Of a stretch of DNA of 64,000 nucleotides, positions 26,460-34,560 are shown in pieces. The stretch lies in NCBI GenBank assembly GCA_002394395.1, contig DGTR01000008.1:1-64000 (forward strand). The letters are read 5' to 3'. Each line of letters opens with the position of its first letter. The stretch's first letter is position 1. The position numbers and the translations under genes are program-made. Source of the DNA: Bacteroidales bacterium UBA4331. GTDB lineage: Bacteria; Bacteroidota; Bacteroidia; Bacteroidales; Paludibacteraceae. The notes under the pieces were generated by a model that had not been told where the DNA came from, made no database searches, and saw nothing but the letters and a program-made list of their open reading frames with translations.

Positions 26460-27440
26460 AGGATTATTGATTCCCTTTAAGCGCGCATCGGTATCCCGCA
26501 GATAACCAATAATAAGGAAGACCTTGCCTGCAGGATAGCGTTTCGCTGCCGCCTCATAATCCCGCACGAAATAAGGGTTGATTCCCAACTCTTTTGCCAC
26601 CACGGCAGGGGCTTTTACCGGCATGTAATGATACATCAAAAGATTCGAGAAGAACGTATATAACGGCGCTATCTCCCGAATCATCGGATGGTCTTTCGAG
26701 CCGCCGAAATACTGCGCAATACGATTCGCTTTCGCTACATCGCCGCGAATCAACGCCGCCTGCAGCTCCATGATATTATAATCCTTCGAGATGCCGATAT
26801 TTCTCTCCACGAGGGCTGCATCAATCGTGTTGACACCTTCCGGCCGGCCATCAATGAGTTTCTGCAACGCCCCTACAATCGCAGAGAGATCGGTACCGAG
26901 ATGGTCCGCCAAAAGCGGAGCAATACGAGGGTCGATCTTCAGTGTTCCGCCGTTGGATGCATTATAATCAGCAATATAGGCGTTGATCCATTTCTCCACC
27001 TCGTAGTCCCGTAACTTATCCGATTGCAGCCAGACAACTTGGGGATGATCCATCAGTTTCTTCCACACTCCCTGACGTTTGTCTGGCTTGCCATTATAGC
27101 AGATGACAAGTACAGTCTGCGGCATGATGACGGAGAGATACGCCTCTAACGCGTCCCATTTCTTCACTGCCTGCGCTTCGCGAACAATGACGACCTTGCG
27201 TCCTCCCATCATCGCGAAACCCCGTGCGGCACCGATGACCGGAGAGATATCAAAGCCAGGAAGATCACGGCCGTAGAGAACCTGTTGGTCAAACTCCCGC
27301 GCCATCTCATCCAAAGCGTTCTGAGCAATAAAAGAGTACACCCGGTCGGTATAATAGGGTTCTTCGCCGCAGAGAATATAGATCGGCGCATACGTGCCCG
27401 CCTGCAGCGAGCGCATGATATCATTGAATTTCTGAATCAT
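26406..27440 (-). CDS. holA: DNA polymerase III subunit delta
   Basis: Clamp-loader subunit of 344 residues. The N-terminal AAA-like domain starts PIYILCGEEPYYTDRV and lacks a functional P-loop, as is normal for delta. VVIVREAQAVKKWDALEAYL near 85 and the C-terminal collar helices are typical. It is the last gene of the glycan operon, overlapping the membrane glycosyltransferase gene by 20 bases. Confidence 0.92.
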   Translation of the reverse strand: MIQKFNDIMRSLQAGTYAPIYILCGEEPYYTDRVYSFIAQNALDEMAREFDQQVLYGRDLPGFDISPVIGAARGFAMMGGRKVVIVREAQAVKKWDALEAYLSVIMPQTVLVICYNGKPDKRQGVWKKLMDHPQVVWLQSDKLRDYEVEKWINAYIADYNASNGGTLKIDPRIAPLLADHLGTDLSAIVGALQKLIDGRPEGVNTIDAALVERNIGISKDYNIMELQAALIRGDVAKANRIAQYFGGSKDHPMIREIAPLYTFFSNLLMYHYMPVKAPAVVAKELGINPYFVRDYEAAAKRYPAGKVFLIIGYLRDTDARLKGINNPSAKDPDLWKELIFKIMH

Positions 27441-28965
27441 CGGTCGTTAGTAGTTGGTCATTAGTCGTTGGTATATAAATCATGTATTTGTATTTCTTTC
27501 GGTTGATCTCCCGATAACCTTCTTCGCGCAACATGTTCTCCATCGCAGACTGCGTATTCTTATAGGTGGACTTGGTTCGGAATCCGGGCGCAAAAGAGCA
27601 AAAGACAATAGGCTGCTCTTCACGGATGATATCTCTGTACTTAGCGGTATAAACGGAGTCGAAGATATTCGACCAAAACTCATTAAACCGCGCTGCCTCA
27701 CACCCCGTGACAGCACGCATGCGATGCATGTCTTCTCCCAAAGCCAGGACTTGTACCGGGGAATCACTTGTGAGGGAGTCAAAATCCTGAATATATTGGT
27801 TCAGCCGACGCTCATCATACTCCTGCACTCGGATTCCGTCATACGGGGCGACGGACGAGACAACCGTGGCTTTTGAGAGGTTATAATTGCCGATAGAGTT
27901 CACATAAAAACGTACCATCGTAGCCGCTGTCAGACCGACCAATACAGGGAAGAGATACGCACGTATCTTCGACTCGCAAGCCCTCGCCGCAACCGGCAGT
28001 AGGCAAAGCGAGATAGGGAAGAGTTTGAGCCATGCCGTATCGGTACCTAAACTCGCCACAATACATATCGCTGCTCCGAAAAGCAGCTCCTTACGCTTCG
28101 TCATCACCGCCAAGGTGAGACAGCCCACGGAGATGAGGTACGTCAAGTCGAAGTTATACCACTGGTGAGTTGGTGTCACAAAAGTGACATAATAGTATAG
28201 CCCTGCGCCGATGAAGATGCCGAGGAGAGGAGTCAGGAATGATGGATTTGAAATTTGAAATTTGAAATTTGAAATTTTTGGTATCGCCAACACGCCGAGC
28301 CACATAAGGACATAACCGAAAACCTTGCCTCCGTTCTCCCATAGTTTGGTAATCATCTCCCATACTCCATGACTTCCCATTGAGGGATCGAGAGGAGCCG
28401 GCGTGAGGAAGAGCGCACCAAATAGGTAAAAAACACCTGCCGTTAGAGCAGCAATGGGAATATTCCAAAGGCTTTTCTTCTTCCATAGTGGAAGGAGCAC
28501 CAAAAGCGCCAGAATATTCGGAAAACGCGCAGCTATAGCAAGGCCTAAGATAATCGGCGATTGCGTTACCCACAGGGCGGACAAAAGGAGTACAGAGAGC
28601 GTACCGGGACTGTACTCTTGGAAGGCACCGTAGCCCATGAGGCCAAAGGCGAGCGCAAGCCAATGAAGGTTGTTGCGCCTGTCCTCACTGTCTTGCAAGG
28701 CGCAGTATGGCAGAGCGATAGCTGCCGTCGTACAGAGCCATCCGAAGATACGTAAGGGTAGTAGGTGCGCACCGAAAAGCCGCACGATGAGACCACCCGT
28801 CAGTAGCGTTCCTACCGGCATCCAGCCGCCCGTGAGCGTCTCATATCGATATAGCCAGAAACACGGGTCCTGCGGATTGCCGAAACCTGCAAAGACGTAC
28901 CATAGTGACCACCCGAGTGTGAAGACCAGAAGGCTTATTGAAAGTATGTATCGATAAGATCGCAT
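27421..28965 (-). CDS. Multi-spanning membrane protein, probable GT-C glycosyltransferase
   Basis: A 514-residue protein with about ten membrane helices in the first 370 residues, then a soluble C-terminal region. The layout resembles GT-C enzymes (ArnT/GtrC-like) that take sugars from polyprenyl-phosphate carriers, but no diagnostic motif was recognised. ISNFKFQISNPSF near residue 235 derives from a word repeat at 28246-28278, and the last ten residues (NDQLLTTDDS) come from another. It overlaps the aminotransferase and holA genes. The role is inferred from neighbours. Confidence 0.6.
   Translation of the reverse strand: MRSYRYILSISLLVFTLGWSLWYVFAGFGNPQDPCFWLYRYETLTGGWMPVGTLLTGGLIVRLFGAHLLPLRIFGWLCTTAAIALPYCALQDSEDRRNNLHWLALAFGLMGYGAFQEYSPGTLSVLLLSALWVTQSPIILGLAIAARFPNILALLVLLPLWKKKSLWNIPIAALTAGVFYLFGALFLTPAPLDPSMGSHGVWEMITKLWENGGKVFGYVLMWLGVLAIPKISNFKFQISNPSFLTPLLGIFIGAGLYYYVTFVTPTHQWYNFDLTYLISVGCLTLAVMTKRKELLFGAAICIVASLGTDTAWLKLFPISLCLLPVAARACESKIRAYLFPVLVGLTAATMVRFYVNSIGNYNLSKATVVSSVAPYDGIRVQEYDERRLNQYIQDFDSLTSDSPVQVLALGEDMHRMRAVTGCEAARFNEFWSNIFDSVYTAKYRDIIREEQPIVFCSFAPGFRTKSTYKNTQSAMENMLREEGYREINRKKYKYMIYIPTTNDQLLTTDDSEIQ
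28246..28278. repeat. Short word repeat in membrane glycosyltransferase gene
   Basis: Four GAAATTT-type units, in frame, encoding ISNFKFQISN. The same peptide type occurs in prmA. Confidence 0.7.
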
Positions 28966-30086
28966 ATATGGTTCACTTCCTCAATCGTCAGGTCATAAAA
29001 CAACGGCAACCGTACCAAACAATCCGCGTAACGGTCACATTGCGGGAGCGCACGGCCGTCGTGTCTGGACTTATAGTACTCGCTGGAATGGAGGCTCAAA
29101 TAGTGGAAGACCGCCCCTACTCCATTCTCCTTGAGGTACTTAATAAGCGCCGTACGTGCCTCCAAAGACGGAAGAACGATATAGAACATGTGAGCATTAT
29201 TCGTCGCATATTCTGGGATGTCGGGCAAGGTAAAAGCCCCCTTTGCCGCTATCGGTGCGAGCCGCTCGTAATACGTATTCCACAAGGTCTTACGCTTCGC
29301 CTGGATATCATCGATATTCTCCAACTGAGCCCAAAGGAACGCAGCGTTCACTTCGCTCGGAAGGAAGGACGAACCCATATCTACCCATCCGTATTTATTT
29401 ACCTCGCCGCGAAAGAACTCTGCGCGGTTGGTTCCCTTCTCCCAGATAATCTCTGCACGCCGAACAAAACGCTCGTCATTAACTACCAAGAGCCCTCCTT
29501 CGCCGCCGGCGGTGATATTCTTCGTCTCATGGAAAGAGAACGCCGCCAAATGGCCAATGCCGCCAAGGGGCTTTCGACTTTCGACTTTCGACTTTCTACT
29601 AAGATAATAACTATCTATCGCTTGTGCCGCATCCTCCACTACGAGCAGGTGGTGCTTCTCGGCGAGCATCATGATAGCGTCCATGTCACACGCCACGCCG
29701 GCATAATGCACCGGGACGATGACTTTGGTACGGGGCGTGATAAGCGCCTCTAAGGTCTCGGCATCAAGGTTAGGGTTACGTTGCATCGAGTCCGCAAAGA
29801 CCACTTTCGCGCCCTCACGCAGGAAAGCCAAAGCCGTAGATACAAAGGTATAACTCGGCACAATCACTTCATCGCCGGGCTTCAACTCGCACAACATGGC
29901 GCACATCTCCAAAGCGTCGGTGCCGGAGGTGGTAAGCAAGGTCTTGCGAAAACCATAACGCTCCTCAAAGAACGCCTGGCAGCGCTTGGTGAACTTGCCG
30001 TTACCGGATAACTTTCCGTTATACACCGCTTCGTACATGTAATGGGCTTCCTTGCCCGTGAGATGAGGTTGATTAAAATTTATCAT
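28935..30086 (-). CDS. wecE: dTDP-4-amino-4,6-dideoxygalactose transaminase
   Basis: PLP sugar aminotransferase of the DegT/DnrJ/EryC1 family. It has 383 residues. The PLP lysine is in SFHETKNITAGGEGG near residue 190, and VVEDAAQAID is near 155. The N-terminus NFNQPHLTGKE and HETKN are characteristic of the RffA/WecE branch, which converts dTDP-4-keto-6-deoxyglucose to dTDP-Fuc4N. The insertion SRKSKVESRK at about 167-176 comes from repeated CGACTTT words. No rmlA or rmlB is in the window, so the substrate must come from elsewhere. Confidence 0.87.
   Translation of the reverse strand: MINFNQPHLTGKEAHYMYEAVYNGKLSGNGKFTKRCQAFFEERYGFRKTLLTTSGTDALEMCAMLCELKPGDEVIVPSYTFVSTALAFLREGAKVVFADSMQRNPNLDAETLEALITPRTKVIVPVHYAGVACDMDAIMMLAEKHHLLVVEDAAQAIDSYYLSRKSKVESRKPLGGIGHLAAFSFHETKNITAGGEGGLLVVNDERFVRRAEIIWEKGTNRAEFFRGEVNKYGWVDMGSSFLPSEVNAAFLWAQLENIDDIQAKRKTLWNTYYERLAPIAAKGAFTLPDIPEYATNNAHMFYIVLPSLEARTALIKYLKENGVGAVFHYLSLHSSEYYKSRHDGRALPQCDRYADCLVRLPLFYDLTIEEVNHICDLIDTYFQ
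29571..29599. repeat. Short word repeat in wecE
   Basis: Three consecutive TTTCGAC units, in frame, encoding SRKSKVESRK. Confidence 0.65.
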
Positions 30087-30415
30087 AAGAAAAATACAAT
30101 TACTCCAACAATAATTACTCCGATAGCGAGAGCTTTACGCCGAGTGATGGGCTCTTTGAACATCCACCACGCTCCCAACGGAATCAGGAGATAGTTGATA
30201 CACTCGATGATGCTGACCTCCTGCGCCAACACGCCGATATGGATGGCCCAGAGATTGATCAGCAGGCTAAGCACCATAATGGTATAGCCACTGATAACCC
30301 ATATATTGATGTACTCGCGCCACCAGGACGAGTATCTCTGCTGCGCGCTGCGCTTAAGCATCATCTGGCTCGCAGCTCCCATAAGGGTACTTATAACAAC
30401 TAAGAGATATCCCAT
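30083..30415 (-). CDS. Small four-TM EamA/SMR-type transporter, subunit 2
   Basis: A 110-residue protein with four membrane helices, starting MGYLLVVISTLMGAASQMMLKR. The glutamate-bearing second half (FKEPITRRKALAIGVIIVGVIVFFL) is typical of half-size EamA/SMR proteins. It follows its paralogue by two bases, and the pair resembles ArnE/ArnF, which flip an aminosugar-linked undecaprenyl phosphate. The wecE start overlaps its stop. The in-frame extension to 30502 would run into the upstream paralogue and is not used. Confidence 0.72.
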   Translation of the reverse strand: MGYLLVVISTLMGAASQMMLKRSAQQRYSSWWREYINIWVISGYTIMVLSLLINLWAIHIGVLAQEVSIIECINYLLIPLGAWWMFKEPITRRKALAIGVIIVGVIVFFL

Positions 30416-30417
30416 AA

Positions 30418-30753
30418 CTATGCCTTGGAGTATAGGGCGATGCCCACCACTATGATACCCGTTCCGATCATCTTCATCGGCGTGATCGGTTCGTCGAAAC
30501 AAAGATACAAGAGCAGCATGATAAAGATCAGGCTCACGCCCTTGAACATATAGGCAGTACCCAAATCAATGCGTTTGAGGATCTGCTGCCATGCCACGGC
30601 ATAAATACCGAGCGTAAGGATGAGCCCCGCAAAACCCATGCACCAGGAGAGCGTCAGGGGCTCTTGTAGTCCCGTATATTTGAGGATCACAGAGATACTT
30701 GCGTAAAACAAGTACACCAGAATGAGGGTGATATATTGCTTCGTCTTACTCAT
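30418..30753 (-). CDS. Small four-TM EamA/SMR-type transporter, subunit 1
   Basis: A 111-residue protein, four helices, starting MSKTKQYITLILVYLFYASISV. The second half, FDEPITPMKMIGTGIIVVGIAL, aligns with FKEPITRRKALAIGVIIVGVI of the next gene, so the two are paralogues likely to act as a heterodimer. It overlaps the acyltransferase gene by eight bases. A lipid-linked sugar flippase role is inferred from the GT2, GT-C and aminotransferase neighbours. Confidence 0.72.
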   Translation of the reverse strand: MSKTKQYITLILVYLFYASISVILKYTGLQEPLTLSWCMGFAGLILTLGIYAVAWQQILKRIDLGTAYMFKGVSLIFIMLLLYLCFDEPITPMKMIGTGIIVVGIALYSKA

Positions 30754-31294
30754 GGGGCAGGGTCTTAATGGGTTTAGCGGGATTACCCGCCACGAGGGTG
30801 TAGTCCTCCACGTCATGCGTCACGATCGCACCGGCGGCCACCACAGCACCTTTGCCGATACGACTACAAGACGGCAGGATGGTTACGTTACTGCCGATAT
30901 AGGCTTTGTCTGCAATCACCAGCGAGGTCTGCTCCGTGGGGTTAACACCCGTACGACGCAGCTCTTGGATGTCATGGCGATGAGTGATGACATGCGTCCC
31001 TTGCAAGATCCATACCTCGTCTCCGATGGTCAGATGACCCGTGTAATCCAGCAGCACGTCATGACTAATAAACACGTTCTTGCCGATGGAGATAGATCCC
31101 GTAAGCTGGCGATGCTCGCGATCGATAAACACCCGATGACCTACGTGCAGACCTTTTCCTGCTCCAAAAAGCCGGCGGTACTTACTATCCCGCCACTGCA
31201 GACCGATAGGCAGGTCGAACCACGGGCTCATCACCAGCCGTTGCCCCACCATACGGTGGAGTTGCTCTAAGTTATATCGCAAATTGGCATTCAT
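30746..31294 (-). CDS. Hexapeptide-repeat acyltransferase
   Basis: A 182-residue left-handed beta-helix protein of the WbbJ/maltose O-acetyltransferase type. Isoleucine-rich hexapeptide turns run from about residue 48 to 160, with the conserved HRHDI active-site histidine region near 105 and the ending VVAAGAIVTHDVEDYTLVAGNPAKPI. It is likely to acetylate a sugar hydroxyl or amine. It overlaps the GT2 gene by four bases. Confidence 0.85.
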   Translation of the reverse strand: MNANLRYNLEQLHRMVGQRLVMSPWFDLPIGLQWRDSKYRRLFGAGKGLHVGHRVFIDREHRQLTGSISIGKNVFISHDVLLDYTGHLTIGDEVWILQGTHVITHRHDIQELRRTGVNPTEQTSLVIADKAYIGSNVTILPSCSRIGKGAVVAAGAIVTHDVEDYTLVAGNPAKPIKTLPHE

Positions 31295-32220
31295 ACGATT
31301 TCTCCGATCATGAATTTAGGCCGCTGTTTGGTCTCCAAAAAGATGCGGCCGATATACTCACCCAAGATACCGAGGAACGCGAAGTTCAGACCGAAGAGGA
31401 ACAACATCAGTACCATCATCGAGGTCCAGCCGGTAACTACGTTTCCTACCAACTTATAAATGATTAACGCTAATGCCGCAACCATACTCCCCACGCAAAG
31501 AAGGGCTCCCATGTACGTCACCATGCGAATCGGGAACATCGAGAAAGAGAAGATCCGAGCGAACGTGAGGCTCAGCATTTTCGAGAGGTTATAACCGCTC
31601 TTGCCGGCAAAACGTGCGTCCCGTTTGAGCGGTACAGCCACGTAGCGGCTGCCGATATAATAAAGCAGGCTGACCGTCGTGGCGGTCTTCTCGGGGAAGT
31701 TACGCAGCTCCTCCACGACGACCTTCTTCATCACTCGGAAGATCCCCAAGCGCGGCACCGTATGAATCTCCGTGATCGTGTTGCTGACGCGTTGGAAGAG
31801 GCGCGAGACAGCGAGTTTCATGCGGCTGTCTTTGCGTTCCTCCCACTGCGCGATTGCCATCGTTGCATGAGGATCAGCTAGGAGCGCATCTATAAGCGTC
31901 GGGATGTCTTCAGGGCGGTCCTGGAGGTCGCTGTCCATGAGCACAATCAGGTCGTTGGACGTTAACGAGAGACCCGCAGCGATAGCACTCTGCTGGCCGA
32001 AATTACGGCTCAGCCTTACAACCCGCACGTGCTCGTTCGCTTTGCGAACCTGTAACATCTCTTCCCACGAGTGGTCACGGCTGCCGTCATCGACAAGAAT
32101 GATTTCATAACTATCAGTAATTGCCTCCAAAACCGGACGCAGCCGGCGGTGTAACTCCGCGATGACCTCTTGGTCGTTGTAGATCGGCACGACGACCGAT
32201 ATAGATTGCGTATATTTCAT
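31291..32220 (-). CDS. GT2 glycosyltransferase, polyprenyl-phosphate type
   Basis: A 309-residue GT-A enzyme. SVVVPIYNDQEVI starts the fold, VDDGSRD is near residue 43 and the metal motif MDSDLQD near 95. Two C-terminal membrane helices (about 225-250 and 262-288) are followed by EYIGRIFLETKQRPKFMI, the tail typical of the GtrB/ArnC/DPM1-like subfamily, which loads a sugar onto undecaprenyl phosphate. It fits the flippase pair and GT-C gene downstream. Confidence 0.88.
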   Translation of the reverse strand: MKYTQSISVVVPIYNDQEVIAELHRRLRPVLEAITDSYEIILVDDGSRDHSWEEMLQVRKANEHVRVVRLSRNFGQQSAIAAGLSLTSNDLIVLMDSDLQDRPEDIPTLIDALLADPHATMAIAQWEERKDSRMKLAVSRLFQRVSNTITEIHTVPRLGIFRVMKKVVVEELRNFPEKTATTVSLLYYIGSRYVAVPLKRDARFAGKSGYNLSKMLSLTFARIFSFSMFPIRMVTYMGALLCVGSMVAALALIIYKLVGNVVTGWTSMMVLMLFLFGLNFAFLGILGEYIGRIFLETKQRPKFMIGEIV

Positions 32221-34541
32221 TGCTTATTGTTTTCTTGGATATCTACAAAACGGAAAGGTACTATCTGTTCCTTATAAATCTTCATCAGTTCCTCCATCGT
32301 CTCGCCTCGCATCACCACATGTCCGATGCGGTCATAGGCGGTGCGGAACGCGTGTACCTCTTTGCCAACCTCCGGATAAACACAACAATCCGTCACCTCC
32401 GGCATCGTCGGTACATGACATGCTTTCACGATGCCGCTTTTCGTCACATACGGCGTGTACACAAGAGCCGGATGCAGTGTTTCCCTTTTCATTGACGGAA
32501 GACTCAACCCGCATGCCCCACGAAGGAGGTAATCGTAATAGTTCATACCATAACACTCGCTCACAAGCTCAGGCAGGCAGGTAGCTCCTGCACGCGCACC
32601 GATCTCCAACACATATACCTGCCCCTCATGCAGGATAAAATCCGCATTGATGGCGCAGTTATCAATCTCCAGCGCCCGAATGGCACGACGCAATTGTTCT
32701 TCGGCATCGTTCTGCAGCCCTTTGTACTCCGTCATCGCCGGTGCATAATGACCGACCGGCACGCCGCTCTCGCCATGATAGATGAGATCCCCGTGAAGCA
32801 TAACGAACTGCAACTCTCCATTCGCGACATACGCTTGTGCTCCGAACTCTTCTCCGTCGATATACTCCTCGATGACAAAATACGGATGATGGGTCATCCC
32901 TTGGACCTCCTGATAAGCAGCCACAAGCGCCTTCTCATCTTGACAAATCACCACGCCCTTACTACCGCTACCATCAACAATCTTCAGCACCACCGGGTAA
33001 CCGATTTCCTTAGCCGCAGCCCATGCACCGGCTTCATCCCGTACCTCGCGATACGCTGCGGTGCGCACCCCTTGACGTGCAAAAGCCTCTTTCATCAACA
33101 GCTTGTCGCTCGCCACGACAGAAGACTGATAACTCGATCCCGGTACACCCAGAGCGTCCACCACTTTACCAATGGTCGGCAGAATAAAATCCGAACCGCA
33201 ACCCAAAATGCCGTCTATATGCTCTTCTTTCGCCACACGGATAACCGCGTCAGCGTCCATGATATCTACGTTATACCATTGGCTCGCATATTTATACCCG
33301 GGGAAGTTTCCGGGCCACCCCATCACAACAACCCTACAGCCGGCTTCTCGTCCGGCACGAATCAACGGCAACTGATATCTTCCGCCGCCGAGCACCATGA
33401 CGGTCTTACCCCGCAGGGTCTGAAAACGTCCTTCCGCACTTTGATACAAAAAATAACCACTTCGGTCGGCGCTGCAGGTCAACTCTCTCAACTCGCTATC
33501 CGTCTGCTCTGCCGTGACAATCTCTTTATACTCGTCCGCATGAGCGATATACGGCAGTACCTCCGGCGTCTCGCCGCTGAGGAAATACACACCGGAATGA
33601 GCTATCTGACGGAGCTCAGGATGAATCGTCTCGCCTAATGCCACTTCGATCACGCCCTGTAGAAAGTCATACCCCGTACTGAGCCGCACAAGATCGGAAC
33701 CGATGAAGTCTCCACCCATACGTCCGCCGATCTCCATAACGACGATACGACCTCCCGGAGTGATTCGATACTCAGAATGACTCGCGCCGGACGTCAGCCC
33801 TAAGGCATCTATAGCATGCCTGGAAAGATCAAAAATATGTTCCTGCATCTCGCGCGGCAAGTTAGACGGCTGATGATGCTCTAATTCCACGAAATGCGGA
33901 GTCTCTGTAGTTATTTTATCGGTAATCTGCAACGCATAATGGACTCCATGGCAGGAGATCATCTCTACGCTAATCTCTCTTCCCTCGATAAACTCCTCCA
34001 CGAGTGCCTCATGCGCCAATGAAGCATTCCTTGCACGTATTATTGCTTGCTCCAGATCTTCCCATCGCTCCACTTTCGTCACCCCGAGACTACCGCTACG
34101 GTCGGTAGGTTTGACAATCAGCGGCAACTCTAACCCCTCTAATCTCTCATCCTCTAATCTCTCATCCTTCTCCACTACCAGATATCTCGGGCAATCGACT
34201 CCGGCAGCGGTCAGTACGTCTCGCATCGCATGTTTGTCATGCGCCCGAAGAGCCGCATCGTAGCTGTTCCCTGCAAGTCCCATCTCTTGAGCCACGTACG
34301 CCACAGTGGGCGCCGCTACATCGCTCGCAATGGAACATATACCATCTATCTGCTCTTTTCTACACAGACGCAGGATTTCTTCTTTCTCCGTTACGGAAAT
34401 AGGATAAAAGAGGTCGCACAAATCCTTGCATACTGCTCCTTGCTCCCACGCAAAACAGATGGTATAAAGCCCCATCTCTTTTGCCCGCAGCACCAACGGC
34501 CGCTGCAGATAACTCGCTCCTATTATGGCTAATTTTTTCAA
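32217..34541 (-). CDS. Fused tandem ATP-grasp ligase
   Basis: A 774-residue protein made of two related halves, each with a pre-ATP-grasp Rossmann-like domain and an ATP-grasp domain. Half 1 begins KKLAIIGASYLQRPLV, with LIVKPTDRSGSLGVTKV near 145 and EIGGRMGGDF near 275. Half 2 begins KTVMVLGGGRYQLPLI near 380, with VVLKIVDGSGSKGVVI near 520 and EIGARAGATCLPELV near 670. Such domains join carboxylates to amines, for example amino acids to amino sugars. Neighbours make an amino sugar, so it may modify it. DERLEDERLEGL near 130 is repeat-encoded. Confidence 0.8.
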   Translation of the reverse strand: MKKLAIIGASYLQRPLVLRAKEMGLYTICFAWEQGAVCKDLCDLFYPISVTEKEEILRLCRKEQIDGICSIASDVAAPTVAYVAQEMGLAGNSYDAALRAHDKHAMRDVLTAAGVDCPRYLVVEKDERLEDERLEGLELPLIVKPTDRSGSLGVTKVERWEDLEQAIIRARNASLAHEALVEEFIEGREISVEMISCHGVHYALQITDKITTETPHFVELEHHQPSNLPREMQEHIFDLSRHAIDALGLTSGASHSEYRITPGGRIVVMEIGGRMGGDFIGSDLVRLSTGYDFLQGVIEVALGETIHPELRQIAHSGVYFLSGETPEVLPYIAHADEYKEIVTAEQTDSELRELTCSADRSGYFLYQSAEGRFQTLRGKTVMVLGGGRYQLPLIRAGREAGCRVVVMGWPGNFPGYKYASQWYNVDIMDADAVIRVAKEEHIDGILGCGSDFILPTIGKVVDALGVPGSSYQSSVVASDKLLMKEAFARQGVRTAAYREVRDEAGAWAAAKEIGYPVVLKIVDGSGSKGVVICQDEKALVAAYQEVQGMTHHPYFVIEEYIDGEEFGAQAYVANGELQFVMLHGDLIYHGESGVPVGHYAPAMTEYKGLQNDAEEQLRRAIRALEIDNCAINADFILHEGQVYVLEIGARAGATCLPELVSECYGMNYYDYLLRGACGLSLPSMKRETLHPALVYTPYVTKSGIVKACHVPTMPEVTDCCVYPEVGKEVHAFRTAYDRIGHVVMRGETMEELMKIYKEQIVPFRFVDIQENNKQ
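34131..34168. repeat. Short word repeat in ATP-grasp gene
   Basis: Repeats of CCTCTAATCTCTCAT, in frame, encoding DERLEDERLEGL. Confidence 0.65.
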
Positions 34542-34560
34542 AACTGAGAATCTATAATTT

